Below are positions 23,928 through 37,236 of a stretch of 64,000 nt of DNA, piece by piece (the stretch's first letter is position 1; each line of letters begins with the position of its first letter). The notes under the pieces are model-generated. The model was given only the letters and a program-made list of their open reading frames with translations. It made no database searches and was not told the origin of the DNA. The DNA is from Anthopleura xanthogrammica (Eukaryota > Cnidaria > Anthozoa > Actiniaria > Actiniidae). The position numbers and the translations under genes were made by a program. Location of the stretch: the NCBI GenBank assembly GCA_964019055.1, contig OZ025212.1, positions 6,697,766 to 6,761,765 on the forward strand. The letters run 5' to 3'.

Positions 23928-26900
23928 ATGCGAAGTTTTTACATGTATGTTGTCTTTGCCGTAACTTTTCATGGGTTTTGTGGCTGTAAAAGCCAGGAAG
24001 TTATTGAAAATCCACATCGATGTCCTGAAGAGAGAGCTGGAATATTTTCTAGCATTCAAGGTTTGTTTTATTTATTCAGTTGTCGTTTCGATCTGTGCGT
24101 GTGTTTTCCCCCCGGTTGCTATCATGAGTAGATCAAATGGTGTGCCGCAAGTCTTCCTTTTGGGCCGTTTGAAAAACGTTTTTTAGCTAATCCAGTTACA
24201 GATTAAGCATTTTTTTAACCCTTGCTCGCCCGGAAACTACACTTCGAATAATTGTGGTGCTTCGTTTGATTTGAACGACAGCCAAAGTAGCAAGACGATT
24301 GTTTTCCGGGCTTAAGTCTATTAAATTTTTATCGATTAATTCTCGTCAATAAATTATTTCACTACACTCAGTCATTTGAAATGTTCGCACTTAAGTTCTA
24401 AAACATCAACGTAGTACGAACCATATATTTTGTGACGGAAAGCCCAGCAATTGAGTCAATAATCGTTTTCATTCAGTTTATTACTAATTGTTTTTTGTGA
24501 GCTTTCGCTTTTTCTCGTCCTCCTTTTAAGAGATCCGAGCCACCTTGTTTGCTTATATTAATGCGCGTGCTAAAACTATTGTTTACTCCTGCAGGTAATC
24601 ACACTTGAATCAACCAATCGAAATTCGTCGTGGATTTAAGTCAAAAGATAATTGTTCTTGATACTCTCATGATGTTTAAGTTAGTTCCGGATTCTGGGAT
24701 TTAATCCATGAATGTCCTTGGAAATCATGTCATTTATAGATCATTGTTTGGCAAGTCAAAAACCTAGGAAAAAAGTGGGGGTTACCGTATTGGTTATGGA
24801 GCTAATAGTCTAAAAACTATGAGCGACTAAATCCATTTTTTTTGTCAATAAAATACAATTCCTGTCCGCGCGAGACTGTGTTCTAGTACTTTAACATCCA
24901 CTTGAAACTTGTCAAATTGTCTTTGTAATGTCCAGGGACCCTTAGATCTATTTTGAATTGAATTAAAAACTTAAGAGGTCAAATGTTTTTATTAATTCAT
25001 TTTTACAAAGTTGTAACGTTGTTGTTTTTGAGACAGAACAGCGACCAAGTCAGGTAGAGAAAACCTTAGCATGTTTCGAAAAATGTACATGTCCCATATT
25101 TGAACTCGAAAGTTGCATGTAACAACGAAATACTATATACTATAATCTATACTAGGATTAGAATTAAGATATTATTTGGATAAATTTTCAAATCAACGCA
25201 AATAAAGGGTAAAAAACGAGATGCGCGAAATAGATGCGCAGTAGCAAGGCTCGGAACTGCCTTAAGTTATTTTTTTTACAGTGGTTTAGGGGTGTGCTCT
25301 TTTTTTCTCTTCTCTTCTTTCCCCTCCCATCCTCCCGTCAGACTGTCATTTTTTTCACGCACTGGGTTGTTCCGAAACCCCTTAGTTACCGTTGCTATGG
25401 TTTTAGTTCCACTGGGAAAACTGAGTCTTGTCTGAGTCTCAACCATGAATTACCCAACTAACTAAAAATCATTCTTTATTTTTTATGTAAAAGATTACGC
25501 AATAAGTTTGGTATTCAAGACTCTTCAAGTAGTCGATGCCTTTGCATGTGTGTCAGCATGTCTCGGGGAGCCGAGCTGTCAATCAGTCAACTTTGATACC
25601 TCAGGACATCCCAAACACCTTTGCGAGCTCAGTCAAAATACTTTTTATACCAGGCCTTCGTGTAAAGTGCCGATGTCAGGCTTTATTCATTATTCTCCTC
25701 TCCAGGTAAGAAGTCAGTATCTGATTGGTTATCTCATTGGCGCATGCGCAACAAGAAGAAATATATATTTACAATCAATCATTTTTTGGCATAGAGATTA
25801 TTAACAGATTATTAAAGGTTTTTAAAGGTATGAAACGCTTATTTTCAAGATAAAAAAATCAAATTTGTACCAACGAACAAAAAGATTGATTATCAAATTG
25901 ATTATCAGGCCAGTGTGCTATACGCTACTTTCTTACGACCCATAAAGCATTTCGATTTGGCTCATTTGCATCAAATTTGAGGGGCACTTTGAATAAAACA
26001 ATAGTTTTCATGTGCAATGAAGGATATCAAGCTATTGTATATAAATAAACATTATTATTATTATTATTATCATTTACGCAAAGTGGCCCAAAGGGGGTGA
26101 AATAAGTGATGAATAAATTATTTTGTAAATATTTTTTACTTAAAGTGTAAGGGGGGGGGGGGGGGGGGTCCTAACAAATTGTATTCATTGTGGAGGGGAA
26201 CTTCAAAAAGAAGGTAAAATTTCTCACCCATACCGTCTCCGATAAATCAATGAAGGATCCCTAACTGATAAGGCCGCCACTTCATTATCATAATTTTTTA
26301 AATTCATATTTTAGTTGACTACTACATGAAAATTATAGATTAGAATGACATCAACAAAGTAAGAAAGTTTGAGACAAAAATATGAAATTCTTGAGGAGTT
26401 ATGAGAGTTTTAAAAATGCGAAAACACCACAACGAGGCTAGCAAGGAAACAGATCACTGAACACATACAAATATCTGTAATTTTGATTGCAAATATCTTC
26501 ACTAGAATTCTATTTATAGCAACGAATCTTCCCAAAAATACACATTCCTGCTTGCTCTTTCTGATGGTGGTGCTTATTTTTTTAAGATTGGGTTTTTATT
26601 ACTGAAAGTCAATGGCGGCCATATTGGGATTCGGTCTTTAGTGCCAATGCTTTTGCCGCTAACTTATGCACGTCACACGATTTCTTTAATTAAAAAAATA
26701 ACTTATATCTAATTATTTTTTCTGTAGACTCAACCTGTCACTAATATACCATGCAGCAATATGACGTGTAAGAATGGAGCGACTTGTGAACCAGTTTGTG
26801 ATAAACAAGGCTTTCGCTGTAAATGTGGACCATTCAACAAAGGTCAATACTGCCAGTTATGGACAGGTAAATGTTCACTCCATTTTTGAGCATGAGTAAC

Positions 26901-29662
26901 GTCTCTTCTCAGTCATCAAACTGTCCCTTTTGTCATCATGGTTTATTTTATTCTCTTTGGTAACCAAGACTTGATTATCTTACCCTAGCAACAGTAGTTT
27001 GGCTGTCACCATAGCAACGACGTTTTTAATTTTCTCTGTATTTTCCTGTTTCTTTCCCCAGTTAATGTCTCATCTTGTAAAGACATTTTCAGCAAAACAA
27101 GGTAATAAACTATAAGACGATTAGTTGGGTATCATAAAACTGTTCCCATTCTCATCCGATATATACCACTGTTTCTAATGACTACAGGCTCACTTATACA
27201 GGTTTAGCCTCGTTTATAAGTTAGCATTTCATAGAAACCATATCAGACTGTGGGACAACACATAGGTGTTGTTCAAGATGCACATTCTTTACATTACAGT
27301 TTAGTGACCTGAGAAAAAATATTAGCCAAACAGAATTAAGAAAAAAAAAAAATTAAAAAAAAAAAAAAAAAGAATTGAGAAAATTTGCAAACTTAGGTGT
27401 CATTTTTAGTAGCCCAACGACTCGGGAAACGGCAATAGATCCCTTGCAGCACGTCGGAATGCAGCTCAATTTGGAGGACAAAACAATAGATTCAAATTCT
27501 CAAGGGAGCGAAATTCTTTTGTTTTGCCCTCCAAATTGAGCTGCTTTGACGTCACGTGAAAGGAATCTATAGACCCCTAACCTCATGACGTTTCATACCT
27601 AAACTACCACAAACCTTTTCAAGAATCTCTTTTCATATTCAAATATTAAAACTCCTTTGAGAATACCAAGACAATAGTGAAAATTAGCACAACAAACAAT
27701 GCTACCGAAAGGGATTCTGAAAGTGTAGGTATAAAACGTCATCATGCTTGAGTCTATTTCTTTGTTTTATCTTCCCACTCAATAATGAATATCATAGAAA
27801 ATGCATACGAAATATCAAAATCCTCTCCTGAAAACCTAAATTTATCTCAGATATAAACTCTTGTGAATGAGCGATTCCGTCTATCGCGGGGATGCGAGAG
27901 GGAATCAGTGGTGTTTCCTGCGCGGATCCGATTCCAAGAGGCTAGAAACCAAATGTAGAGTACTCGCTGGCTTTATTGGAACTTGAGCGTAGTTACAGCA
28001 ACAACTAAAACTCTTACTACTCTTGAAACTCTCCTAGTGTGAGGTCAAACCAGTTTACACTTGACTATAGGATAACATCATTATAATTTATCATATTTGG
28101 TCGTATTGACCCAAGGATAAATCTCAAAGAAGGATACATAAAAAGACAGCTGATTTAAGTTCTGTTGATGTACAGAAATAGTGTACATTCCTAGAAAATA
28201 CTTTGACATAACAAAAAAATAGGTATGGTATAGGAATGGCTAAGCAATCGTACATCAAAATCATAGAATCTGCTCCGTTTAAACTAGAGCAAATAACTAC
28301 CTAGAGTTAGGAAAAAGGTATCTACTGCGCAACGCAGAAAAACCAGTTTTCCAGTGGAAAACCACAGCAGATGTCTAAATGTGCGAAGACTCATATCCTA
28401 GATTATAAACAAAAAAAAAAGATCTTTTCCTGGTAATCAAAGTAAGCTAAAAGTTATTAATTATAGTAAAACGCAAATCGAATTTGGAAATATAGATTTT
28501 CTTTATGGATTTCCTTCATGTCAAATTTGAGCTTTTCCACACTTTTATAAGTCGATTTTCGCAGGCTTCATGACACATCAGTTTTGCAGTGACGTCATTT
28601 CTACGTCACTATTTCAAATTGGCTGGTATCAGTTGAAACTAATGTAGAATTTGCTCTTAAACGAGGCTCAACGTTTACAGTGAGTCTCTTCTCAGTGGTA
28701 TTAATTACGTATGCAATTCACGACTTGTATCATTTTTACAACGCAGCTATCGTACGGACATGGCCTACACGTACATGATCGACAACAAGCAAACAGATAT
28801 TTATTGTCATTTGTCAAGTGATCTGTGTGGAAGTAGGGGATGGACGCTGGCCATGAAGACTAACGGCTCAAAGGTACACGCCACAAATTTATCCTCATTT
28901 TTTCTAAATATTTACCGTCGTATAGATTATGCAAGCTATAATTCCGCGCACTTAAATAGTCACGCACTTCCATACTTACACGTTGGTTGTTACCTTTAAT
29001 TTTGCGTAAGCTTGCGTAGCTTGAACGGTTAATTTTTTCACTCCCCCTGAAAGCTTGGGGATTTTATAGTAATAAAGTTAACGTGGAAGAAACGAAAATA
29101 TACTTAAATTCAATGAAACCTACGTACAACACCGTATTAAAAAATAATATCTCTTCTGTCTGTCCTCCCCCAGGACACATTCATTTTCCGTTCGGCCTTG
29201 TGGTCCAACAAGAACGCGTATGGACTATCAGCAGGTAAAACCGGTTTTGACAATCACGAGACCAAGATGCCCAGCTACTGGGCTATGCCTTTCCAGAGCT
29301 TGTGTGTTGGAATGAAAGTCGGGAACAACTTGAACTGGGCTCTCATTCCTTATCCTGCTTCTTCCTTGTATGACGTCATTGCTGATGGAAGTAGACGCCC
29401 TTTCACTATTGGTCGAAACAAATGGCTGTCTCTGATTGGTGGATCCTCGTTACAGTCTAATTGTAATGCCGAAGGTTTTAATAACATCTTCTCAGATAGG
29501 ATTGGCATCAGAGCAAACCAGGAAAACCACTGCAATTCACCGGATAGTACGATCGGTTTCGGTCTCCCTTGGAATAGTTTGACATGTGGAAATCGTTGTT
29601 ACTTAACCTGCAGTAATGGAAATAAGGACGTAAGGGCTTTTGGGTACATCTTAATCAAGTAA
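23928..29662 (+). CDS. PEF4: secreted PAN-EGF-fibrinogen-like protein
   Basis: Exons 23928-24060 (signal peptide MRSFYMYVVFAVTFHGFCG), 25494-25705 (PAN-like), 26728-26866 (EGF-like, TQPVTNIPC), 27062-27101 (SCKDIFSKTR), 28747-28873, 29174-29662. About 379 residues with all phases consistent. The second half of exon 2 differs sharply from the other copies (QNTFYTRPSCKVPMSGF instead of ...CSPAYKEPRPGF), moving the last cysteine. Exon 6 is nearly identical to PEF2, with short-form NNIFSDRIG in the variable stretch. The 1.6-kb intron 4 contains a reversed, interrupted CCAGCTGATCTGA MITE and a palindromic MITE. A very long (TAA)n array begins about 35 bp after the stop. Confidence 0.85.
26143..26169. 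repeat. Poly-G tract in PEF4 intron 2
   Basis: About eighteen consecutive G, flanked by AT-rich intron. A (TTA)n stretch is at 26050-26070. Confidence 0.8.
27303..28625. mobile_element. CCAGCTGATCTGA MITE, reversed copy, twice interrupted
   Basis: Reverse-strand landmarks of the family are at 27310-27435 (AATATTAGCCAA, CGACTCGGGAAACGG), 27770-27850 (CACTCAATAATGAATATCAT) and 28550-28620 (TTCGCAGGCTTCATGACAC). Between them sit the palindromic MITE at 27441-27562 and a ~680-bp insert from about 27867 to 28545. Confidence 0.6.
27441..27562. mobile_element. Palindromic MITE (GCAGCTCAATTTGGAGG), copy a
   Basis: A 122-bp fold-back. CTTGCAGCACGTCGGAATGC and GCTCAATTTGGAGG pair with CCTCCAAATTGAGC...GACGTCACGTG. 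A second copy is at 36245-36374. Confidence 0.75.
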
Positions 29663-29691
29663 ACCATTCCTACTACGTGCGGGCTTCCTGT

Positions 29692-30535
<844 letters not shown>

Positions 30536-30539
30536 TTCT

Positions 30540-31246
30540 ACATTTATATAGCGCCATATATATGTACTCTGTAAAAATATAGTTAAGAAAAACTCTATCC
30601 TATACACCGAATCGAAATACGGCGATCAATTCAAACAACCACCGCCCCGGACTGACCAGCCCCCCCCCCCCCCCCCCCACACACACACACGCGAAAACGC
30701 TTTATGTTTCCACATGAACACGAGGCCAGCCAGTCCAGAACAACAGCCACTCAAACCAGCCGCCATACCTCGACTCGGTGTATCCCTAACTATTAAAATT
30801 AATAAAATAACTAATAATGCATCTAATTAATATGAAAAATGATTCCTAATAATAATAAGAAATCTAGGATAAAACTAAATAAATGAAAACGATTAAGAGC
30901 TATATACAAATCTAAAAATAAATGTCTTCAGTTCTTTTTTAAAGCGATTCGTATCGTGTTGCCTACGGATTGTAAATATATTACTTTGTATATATCTAAT
31001 TCAATTTCTGAGTCCCATAGTCGTCCGTATTATATATTATCAATTAAAGTTGTCGCTGATGAAAAAAGCCTAGAGTCTGAAGCTTTACGAACACTCACCC
31101 GGAATTTCTAACTATTTCATTGGTTAAAAAGTGACAGGTGTAAAAATGAAAGCTTTCTATTGGTCAATATGATAATCACTTGAACATGATTGAATGGGGG
31201 AATGACGGGAACCGGAAGCGCCTCACAGCGGCTGCGCAGGAGTCTA
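30540..31246. other. Intergenic between PEF4 and PEF5
   Basis: AT-rich sequence with a poly-C run then (CA)n at 30660-30690. No gene seen. Confidence 0.5.
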
Positions 31247-31349
31247 GCTGAGAGCCGTTGCCGGGGAAACGTCGAAACTTCTTCACGCTCACGTGATAAC
31301 CTTTTGCCCAATTAGAGTAAGAGAAAAATGGACTTTGACATTGTATAAC
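31247..31349 (-). mobile_element. MITE GTTATATACCAACTGTCAAA family, partial copy c
   Basis: Reverse-complement landmarks AGAGCCGTTGCCGGGGAAAC, CACGTGATAACC and AAATGGACTTTGACA match 1990-2080. The other half is missing. Confidence 0.6.
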
Positions 31350-31410
31350 AACATATTTTATTTAGTGTGAAGTATTTGAAGATCTCGATTTGGAGAGCGT
31401 TTCTTCGTTT

Positions 31411-31478
31411 TAGGACTTTGACTGGCTGAGCTTTGACTGGCTGAACTTTGACTGGCCGAACTTTGATTGGGTGAAAAG
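31411..31478. repeat. 15-bp tandem repeat upstream of PEF5
   Basis: Four units of CTTTGACTGGCTGAA, the last diverged. They lie in the position of the PEF2/PEF4 promoter block, 115-180 bp before the PEF5 ATG. Confidence 0.8.
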
Positions 31479-32782
31479 GAATTTGTCCGAATTACTTTTC
31501 CTTCCTGGAAGATCTGGAGTTCTTCTTTAAACGTCAAGCAACTTGCGAGGTCTATTACTGAGGTGACAAAAGTCACCGACAACGAAAAAAATGCGAAGTT
31601 TTTACATGTATGTTCTCTTTGCCGTAACTTTTCGTGGGTTTTGTGGCTGCAAAAGCAAGGACAATCCACATCGATGTCCTGATGAGAGAGCTGGAATATT
31701 TTCCGGCATTCAAGGTTTGTTTTATTTATTCAGTTTTCGTTTTGAGTCTGTGCGTGTGTTTCTCCGCCGTTGATATGAGTAGATCAAATGATGTGTCACA
31801 GAGTTTGCCTTTCGGGCCGTTGGAAAAACGTGTTTTCGCCAATCCAGTTACAGATTAAGCATATTTTTTTAACCTTCCTTGTCCGGAAACTACACTTTGT
31901 ATAATTCTGGCGCTTCTTTTTTGAACGACAGGCCAATTGCAATAGCTCTTTCTATTGAAGAGTGGTAAAACGGAAAGTCAACTTTCTTTAAAAGCAGTTA
32001 AGTGGCTATTTTTTTCAAAATAAAAAACAAACACAAATGAGAAAACAAGTAAACCTACAGCAATTTCCTTCCGCCGTCCTATCAGACCCAGTACTCGTTA
32101 AAGAAATACACGATCAAAAGATAAACCGTGGTAAGAACACTTTTATCATATATATCTTCATGCTGTGAATGTCAATATGAGTTAGTCAAGTTTCAACTCT
32201 TGTAAAATACCATTTATTGTAGTTGTGATTTATCATTATTTTCCTCTTTTATATATTATTCATATCATATTTTGTATATGTTTTATGTATTTCTATATTA
32301 TTTATCTTTTATATATTATTGTAATTTAAGGAAATGTATGTAATTCACCCTTTGGCTACCGTAAAAAAATAGACGAAACCGTGATTTCGACATGATAGAA
32401 AATATACCCCCCAAAAACATTTTTTTGAATAAGTAGGTTAATAGAAATTTATTGCTGATCCGGCGTAGGTATTTCTGCTTTAAATGAAAAGCCAACAGGC
32501 TTGCGAATATTTTAGGTTGATTCATTGCAAATAGAGGGTCCTGAAGGGGTAAAATGGGAGCTAGGATTCTATATTTTGGGCTGGGAAAATGGGATTTAGC
32601 TCTATGACGGTTACCTCGGACTGAGATTTTGCATGACTTGGACTGGGATTTTTGCAAAATTTTTGGATGGGAAATGGGCTTAGGATCCCTCTTCAGGACT
32701 CTCCAAATTGGTATTAAATTGGTTCCATTATTTTATTATGTGAAAAATATGCTACACGGCAAGGGAAAAGGATATATATATA

Positions 32783-32935
32783 TATATTTATTATATGATT
32801 ATCAATGAAATACCTATATTTCTCTATTTCAAAAATTTTATATTTTCACATGTGAAAATAACATGTTATTTTTACATGTGAAGATATCATCACTATGGTT
32901 ACATACTTCTTATAGCAGAAAAAAAGCTAGGGGTC
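32783..32935. mobile_element. ATTATCAATGAAATACC fold-back family, partial copy
   Basis: Starts ATGATTATCAATGAAATACC, then TTTTCACATGTGAAAATAAC and its repeat, then CACTATGGTTACATACTTCT. Matches 53365-53510. The hairpin half is absent. Confidence 0.65.
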
Positions 32936-33057
32936 TATTAGTGATAGACCTCTAGTAGCGAAAAGCAACGGTTTTGAAAAACAAAACAAAAATATATAAA
33001 GCAAAATCCAAAACTTTTTGCATCCTTTTATTGGACCGATTAGTAGGTTTTTACTAA

Positions 33058-33166
33058 AACAATTAGTCCTCTCGCCCTCATGGCCTACGAGTCAATTGCC
33101 CATTCGGCCTTCGGCCTCATGGGCTATTGACTCGTAGACCATTCGGACTCGAGGACTAATTGTTAA
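33058..33166. mobile_element. Fold-back element in PEF5 intron 1
   Basis: CAATTAGTCCTCTCG... and GGCCTACGAGTCAATTG pair with CTATTGACTCGTAGACC ... GAGGACTAATTG, leaving a loop rich in GGCC/TTCGGCC. Confidence 0.6.
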
Positions 33167-34389
33167 ATAGTCTAAAATGTAAATCATGCACGTTTTCGTA
33201 GGTTATCGGTGTTGTGTTCGGGTTAGAATTATATTTTGATTGCCGGGAAGAACACATTTGAACCTAGCACGAACATGGAATATTTACGGCAATAATACGT
33301 CATGGATAATAGACAGGTTCGGGTGTAGATTGGTAAGTGAGTAGGATTAAGCAATTAATTTGTACTTGTTTGGGATTCAGTAGTTATCTTTAAGAAAAAA
33401 ATATACTGTTTTCTCACTGCTTATCGATCGTGTTTGTACACTCTGTTTTAACTACCACTTTAACATTTTGTTTGCTTAAAATATAATTTCAAGTTTGTGA
33501 GCCTGAGATCTTTTGATCCAGCACTTGAAAGAGTATATTCGAAGAATTATTTTTGCTGAAGCGAAAAGCCACAGCCTTGTTAGAACATATACATATTAAT
33601 TTTTTTTTCAATTTTTGTTATTCTAAACCGTATTTTTTTGCTTAGTTTTTAAAGTAGAAGTTCAAAACACTCGCGAGCTTGGAAAAATTTCGGATCAAAA
33701 TGCAAAATCATGTGATGGCTGATTGGTGCAAATCCCCTCGTCCTGATTGGCTAATATCAGAAACTCATAAGTCCCTTATGAGTTTCTGATAATATTGCTA
33801 TGAGCAGTAGTTGCCGAATTTGTGTTTGTTTCCAGCGAAAAAATAATAATAGTGCCGATGTTTTAGAAGAACCAGAAAATTTATTAGAAGCATTGGAAAA
33901 CTACTACTTTGTGTCAAAAATATGTCAGCTTGGTGATATTTTTGGTTAGGTAAATAGCATTTTTAGCTCTAAGATGGCAGCTTATCGATCAAGTGTGTTT
34001 GTTTTCTGGCGCAAATCATTTTTCTCTCGGTGACTTTAAAAGGAATTGGGATTGAAAACCTTCATTGAAAATATATTAGTTGTCTAAGAATACTATGAGT
34101 ATCTTGGAAAATATTTGAAATTTGGAAACATTTTCGATTTTTAAATAGCACTTTTTCTACTTCGACGTTTCGAAAAGCAGTTTACACTGACAACGGTTTT
34201 AATAGAATGAGAGTAAATGGTTTGAAGCAAGGAGTAGCAGTAGAGTGAGAAATGTGATCGTCTGGGTGAGTGTAGTCTTGAGAAAGAATGTTGTTGGTAG
34301 TGACTGAGGTTTGGACAACCTGAGCGGAAGTGATCTTCAGAGTACAGTGGTGAATGAAAGACAGTGGATGGTATATATTTTAATAGATA

Positions 34390-34631
34390 ATAATAGTATT
34401 AATAATAATAATAATAATAATGATGATAATAATAATAATAATAGTAATAATAATAATAATAATAATAATGATGATGATGATGATGATGATAATAATAACA
34501 ATGATGCTCATAATAATGATAATAATAATAATAACAATGATAATATTAATAATAATAATAATAATAATGATAATAACAATGATGATAATAACAATAATAA
34601 TAATAATAATAGTAATAATAATAATGATAAA

Positions 34632-34669
<38 letters not shown>

Positions 34670-34680
34670 TAATAATGATA
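34390..34680. repeat. (TAA)n array, imperfect
   Basis: About 290 bp of AAT triplets with many GAT, AGT and AAC variants. The open frames across it are low-complexity artefacts. Confidence 0.95.
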
Positions 34681-35566
34681 TCAGAAAGAGTTCTTGAAAA
34701 CGCATCTAACAAAATTCTCGATAAATAAGTACGAACCATATATTTTGTGAGCCGAGCAATTGAGTCAATAACCATTTTCATTCAGTATATTATTAATTGT
34801 TTTTTGTGAGCTTCCGCTTTTTTTCGTCTCCCTTTTAAGAAATCCGAGGCGTCTTGTTTGCTTATATTAATGCGCGTGCTAAAACTGGCACAGGTAATGA
34901 GTTAATAGAATCATAAATTAAAAGATAATTGCTATTGGTGGCTCCCTGTCATGATGTTTACAGTAAGTTATTTTACTTTACAGAGGATTGGCGGTGCGCT
35001 CTTCTTTTCTATTCTCACCCCTCCCCTCCCCCTACCACTGTCAGATTGTCAGTTTTCTCGACACACACTGGATACATGGTTCCGACTCTCCTTAGTTACC
35101 GTTGCTACGTCCAACAAGCTCAACAAATTAGCTAAAATATCTCAAAAAGCTCTGATCGCGGAAAATTGATTATTATTAGTTTATAATTTCAATTGAACTT
35201 TCCCGAATTCGCTTGAATGACTACAGAACAAGCCCAGGCTGAGTTTTCAAATTTATACATTTTTTCCATTTGTCTACTCCAGTCTTTCAAGTCAACCTTG
35301 AATCTATTGTTTTAGGGTCAGTCAAGCGGAAAATGTTTGGGAAAGGTCTATTTTTACTGTGCTTTGAAAATAAATAAAAAAACTCATGAGCACAATAGAA
35401 TCATCGACCATGGAGGATGTTTTATATCTGATAAAATATCATCTTCATTTCCATAAACTTTAACTAGGATTTTCTCTGCCAAACTTGGTTCATTCGTAAA
35501 AAATTCAGTAGAACATGTGAACATACACCTAGAGGTTTTTTAAGCTGTTTGATAAACTCGCAGATC

Positions 35567-35626
35567 GTGTTTTATTGGGTCTAAAACCACTCGGCTTCGC
35601 CTCGTGTTTTAAACCCAATAAAACAC
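35567..35626. mobile_element. Small fold-back element
   Basis: GTGTTTTATTGGGT pairs with ACCCAATAAAACAC around a CGGCTTCGCCTCG loop, a short MITE-like hairpin. Confidence 0.5.
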
Positions 35627-36244
35627 TCCTGCTCGTATATTAACAGTACATAAATTGCCTCGTAATCCTTGTAGTACTGTAGGCAGATACTGTGTAGTTA
35701 TTTGTGGGACAAGATTTTAATTCCACTGGGAAAACTATGGATTACCCAACAAACCAAAGATTACTCTTTATTTCTTATGTAAAAGATTACGCAATAAGTT
35801 TGGTATTCAAGACTCTTCGAGTAATCGATGCCTTTACCTGTGTGTCAGCATGTCTCGAGGAGCCGAGCTGTCAATCAGTCAACTTTGATACCTCAGGACA
35901 TCCCAAACACCTTTGCGAGCTCAGTCAAAATACTTTTTTTTCGCTCCATTTTTACACGTCACGTTGCTGCCTTTACCTGTGTGTCAGCATGTCTCGAGGA
36001 GCCGAGCTGTCAATCAGTCAACTTTGATACCTCAGGACATCCCAAACACCTTTGCGAGCTCAGTCAAAATACTTTTTTTTCGCTCCATTTTTACACGTCA
36101 CGTTGCTGCATGGTATATTAGAGACAGGTAGAGTCTGCAGTAAAAATATTTACATATAAGTTCTTTTTTTAATTAAAGAAATCGTGTGCGGTGCAAGAGT
36201 TAGAGCCAAAAGTACTAACATTGGCACTTTTCATTAGTTTCTTT

Positions 36245-36374
36245 ACCCCTTGCAGCACGTCGGAATGCAGCTCAATTTGGAGGACAAAACAGTAGATTCC
36301 AATTCTCAGGAGATTGAAATTCTTTTGTTTTTTGTGCTCCAAATTGAGCTGCTTTGACGTCACGTGTAAGGGGT
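36245..36374. mobile_element. Palindromic MITE (GCAGCTCAATTTGGAGG), copy b
   Basis: A 130-bp fold-back, sister of 27441-27562, with ACCCCTTGCAGCACGTCGG and CACGTGTAAGGGGT ends. It sits directly after the antisense fragment of PEF5 and may mark the rearrangement edge. Confidence 0.75.
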
Positions 36375-36417
36375 ATATAGTTCTTGGGGATGAGGGATGT
36401 GTGTTACTTTTAATATA

Positions 36418-36570
36418 CTAAGTCATCCCGAGGTTGAGCAAAAACTGGGTCTAGCTGGCATTGAATTACAGGACATAGGACGCCATCTTACAAATATTTA
36501 CCCTAAAATATTCCCACAATGCACTGTAATGCCAACTCGACCCAGTTTTCCCTCAACCTCGGAATCACCA
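36418..36570. mobile_element. Fold-back MITE upstream of PEF6
   Basis: CCGAGGTTGAGCAAAAACTG ... CTAGCTGGCATT pairs with AATGCCAACTCGACCCAGTT ... CTCAACCTCGG. A decayed copy lies at 20406-20545. Confidence 0.65.
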
Positions 36571-37236
36571 ATAGCTTCATGTTAAATGAGAGATAACTTA
36601 GTGCTTGGTCTGAAGAGCACCTGTTCACTTCTCACATTTTGAATCAGTGACATTTAACTATATACCTTATATGATGCTCATTATATTGTATCTTAATCAC
36701 ATTGATCAATATTTTCGCCCAACAACATGCTATCAATAGTTCTTATGACATAAATATATTTCTAAGTTCAAGGGCTTTTTATCTTTAACGACATGAAAAT
36801 CTGTTATTCTTGTTAATAAACCTTAATGTCTAAAAATGTGGGTTGATATTGTAATAATATAGGCAAAGGAGATCATCAAATTAATATATAGATCTAGTTG
36901 ATTTGTTTACGAGCATTTAAAAGCTGTCTCTAAGCATCAATACCGAACTACAATGAAAACAGTAAGACTCCATCTTGTCTGATTAGTCATTTCCTGTGAA
37001 TCCAGCTGATGAGGTCAGCTGTGAGTATTATCAATTGCGGAAATATGTATTTGCGTAATAGTTTTCATGAGAACTAGAAACCGAATATCAGAAAGTGTCT
37101 AGTTCAGTTGTTGGAAGATCTCTCTTCACGAGGAACAAAATTTCTTGCAAAAGTGAACATTTTTGTAGCTTTGATAAAATATTTTTATAAAAAGTTGAGA
37201 ATATTGAGAAAACCACGACCTCATCGGAGAGAAACG

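Larger units (their letters stand above)
31591..36240 (+). pseudogene. PEF5: broken PEF locus (exon 1 plus rearranged exon 2)
   Basis: Exon 1 at 31591-31714 is intact (MRSFYMYVLFAVTFRGFCG, GT donor, phase 1). Exon 2 starts normally at 35786 after AAAAG. After CELSQNTFF, near 35940, the sequence switches to the reverse complement of exon 3 (CGCTCCATTTTTACACGTCA equals antisense of the TGACGTGTAAGAATGGAGCG region). A 139-bp unit spanning this join is repeated exactly (35830-35968 and 35969-36107). Antisense exon 3 and the 3' end of intron 2 then continue to about 36240. As 139 is not a multiple of three, the frame is lost. No sense EGF or fibrinogen-like exon follows before PEF6. Intron 1 resembles PEF2/PEF4 but contains fold-back elements and a (TAA)n array. 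Confidence 0.8.

Noticed and set aside
34311..34781. Asn/Asp-rich and Ile-rich frames on both strands
   Set aside because: Same microsatellite effect as at 29.7 kb.
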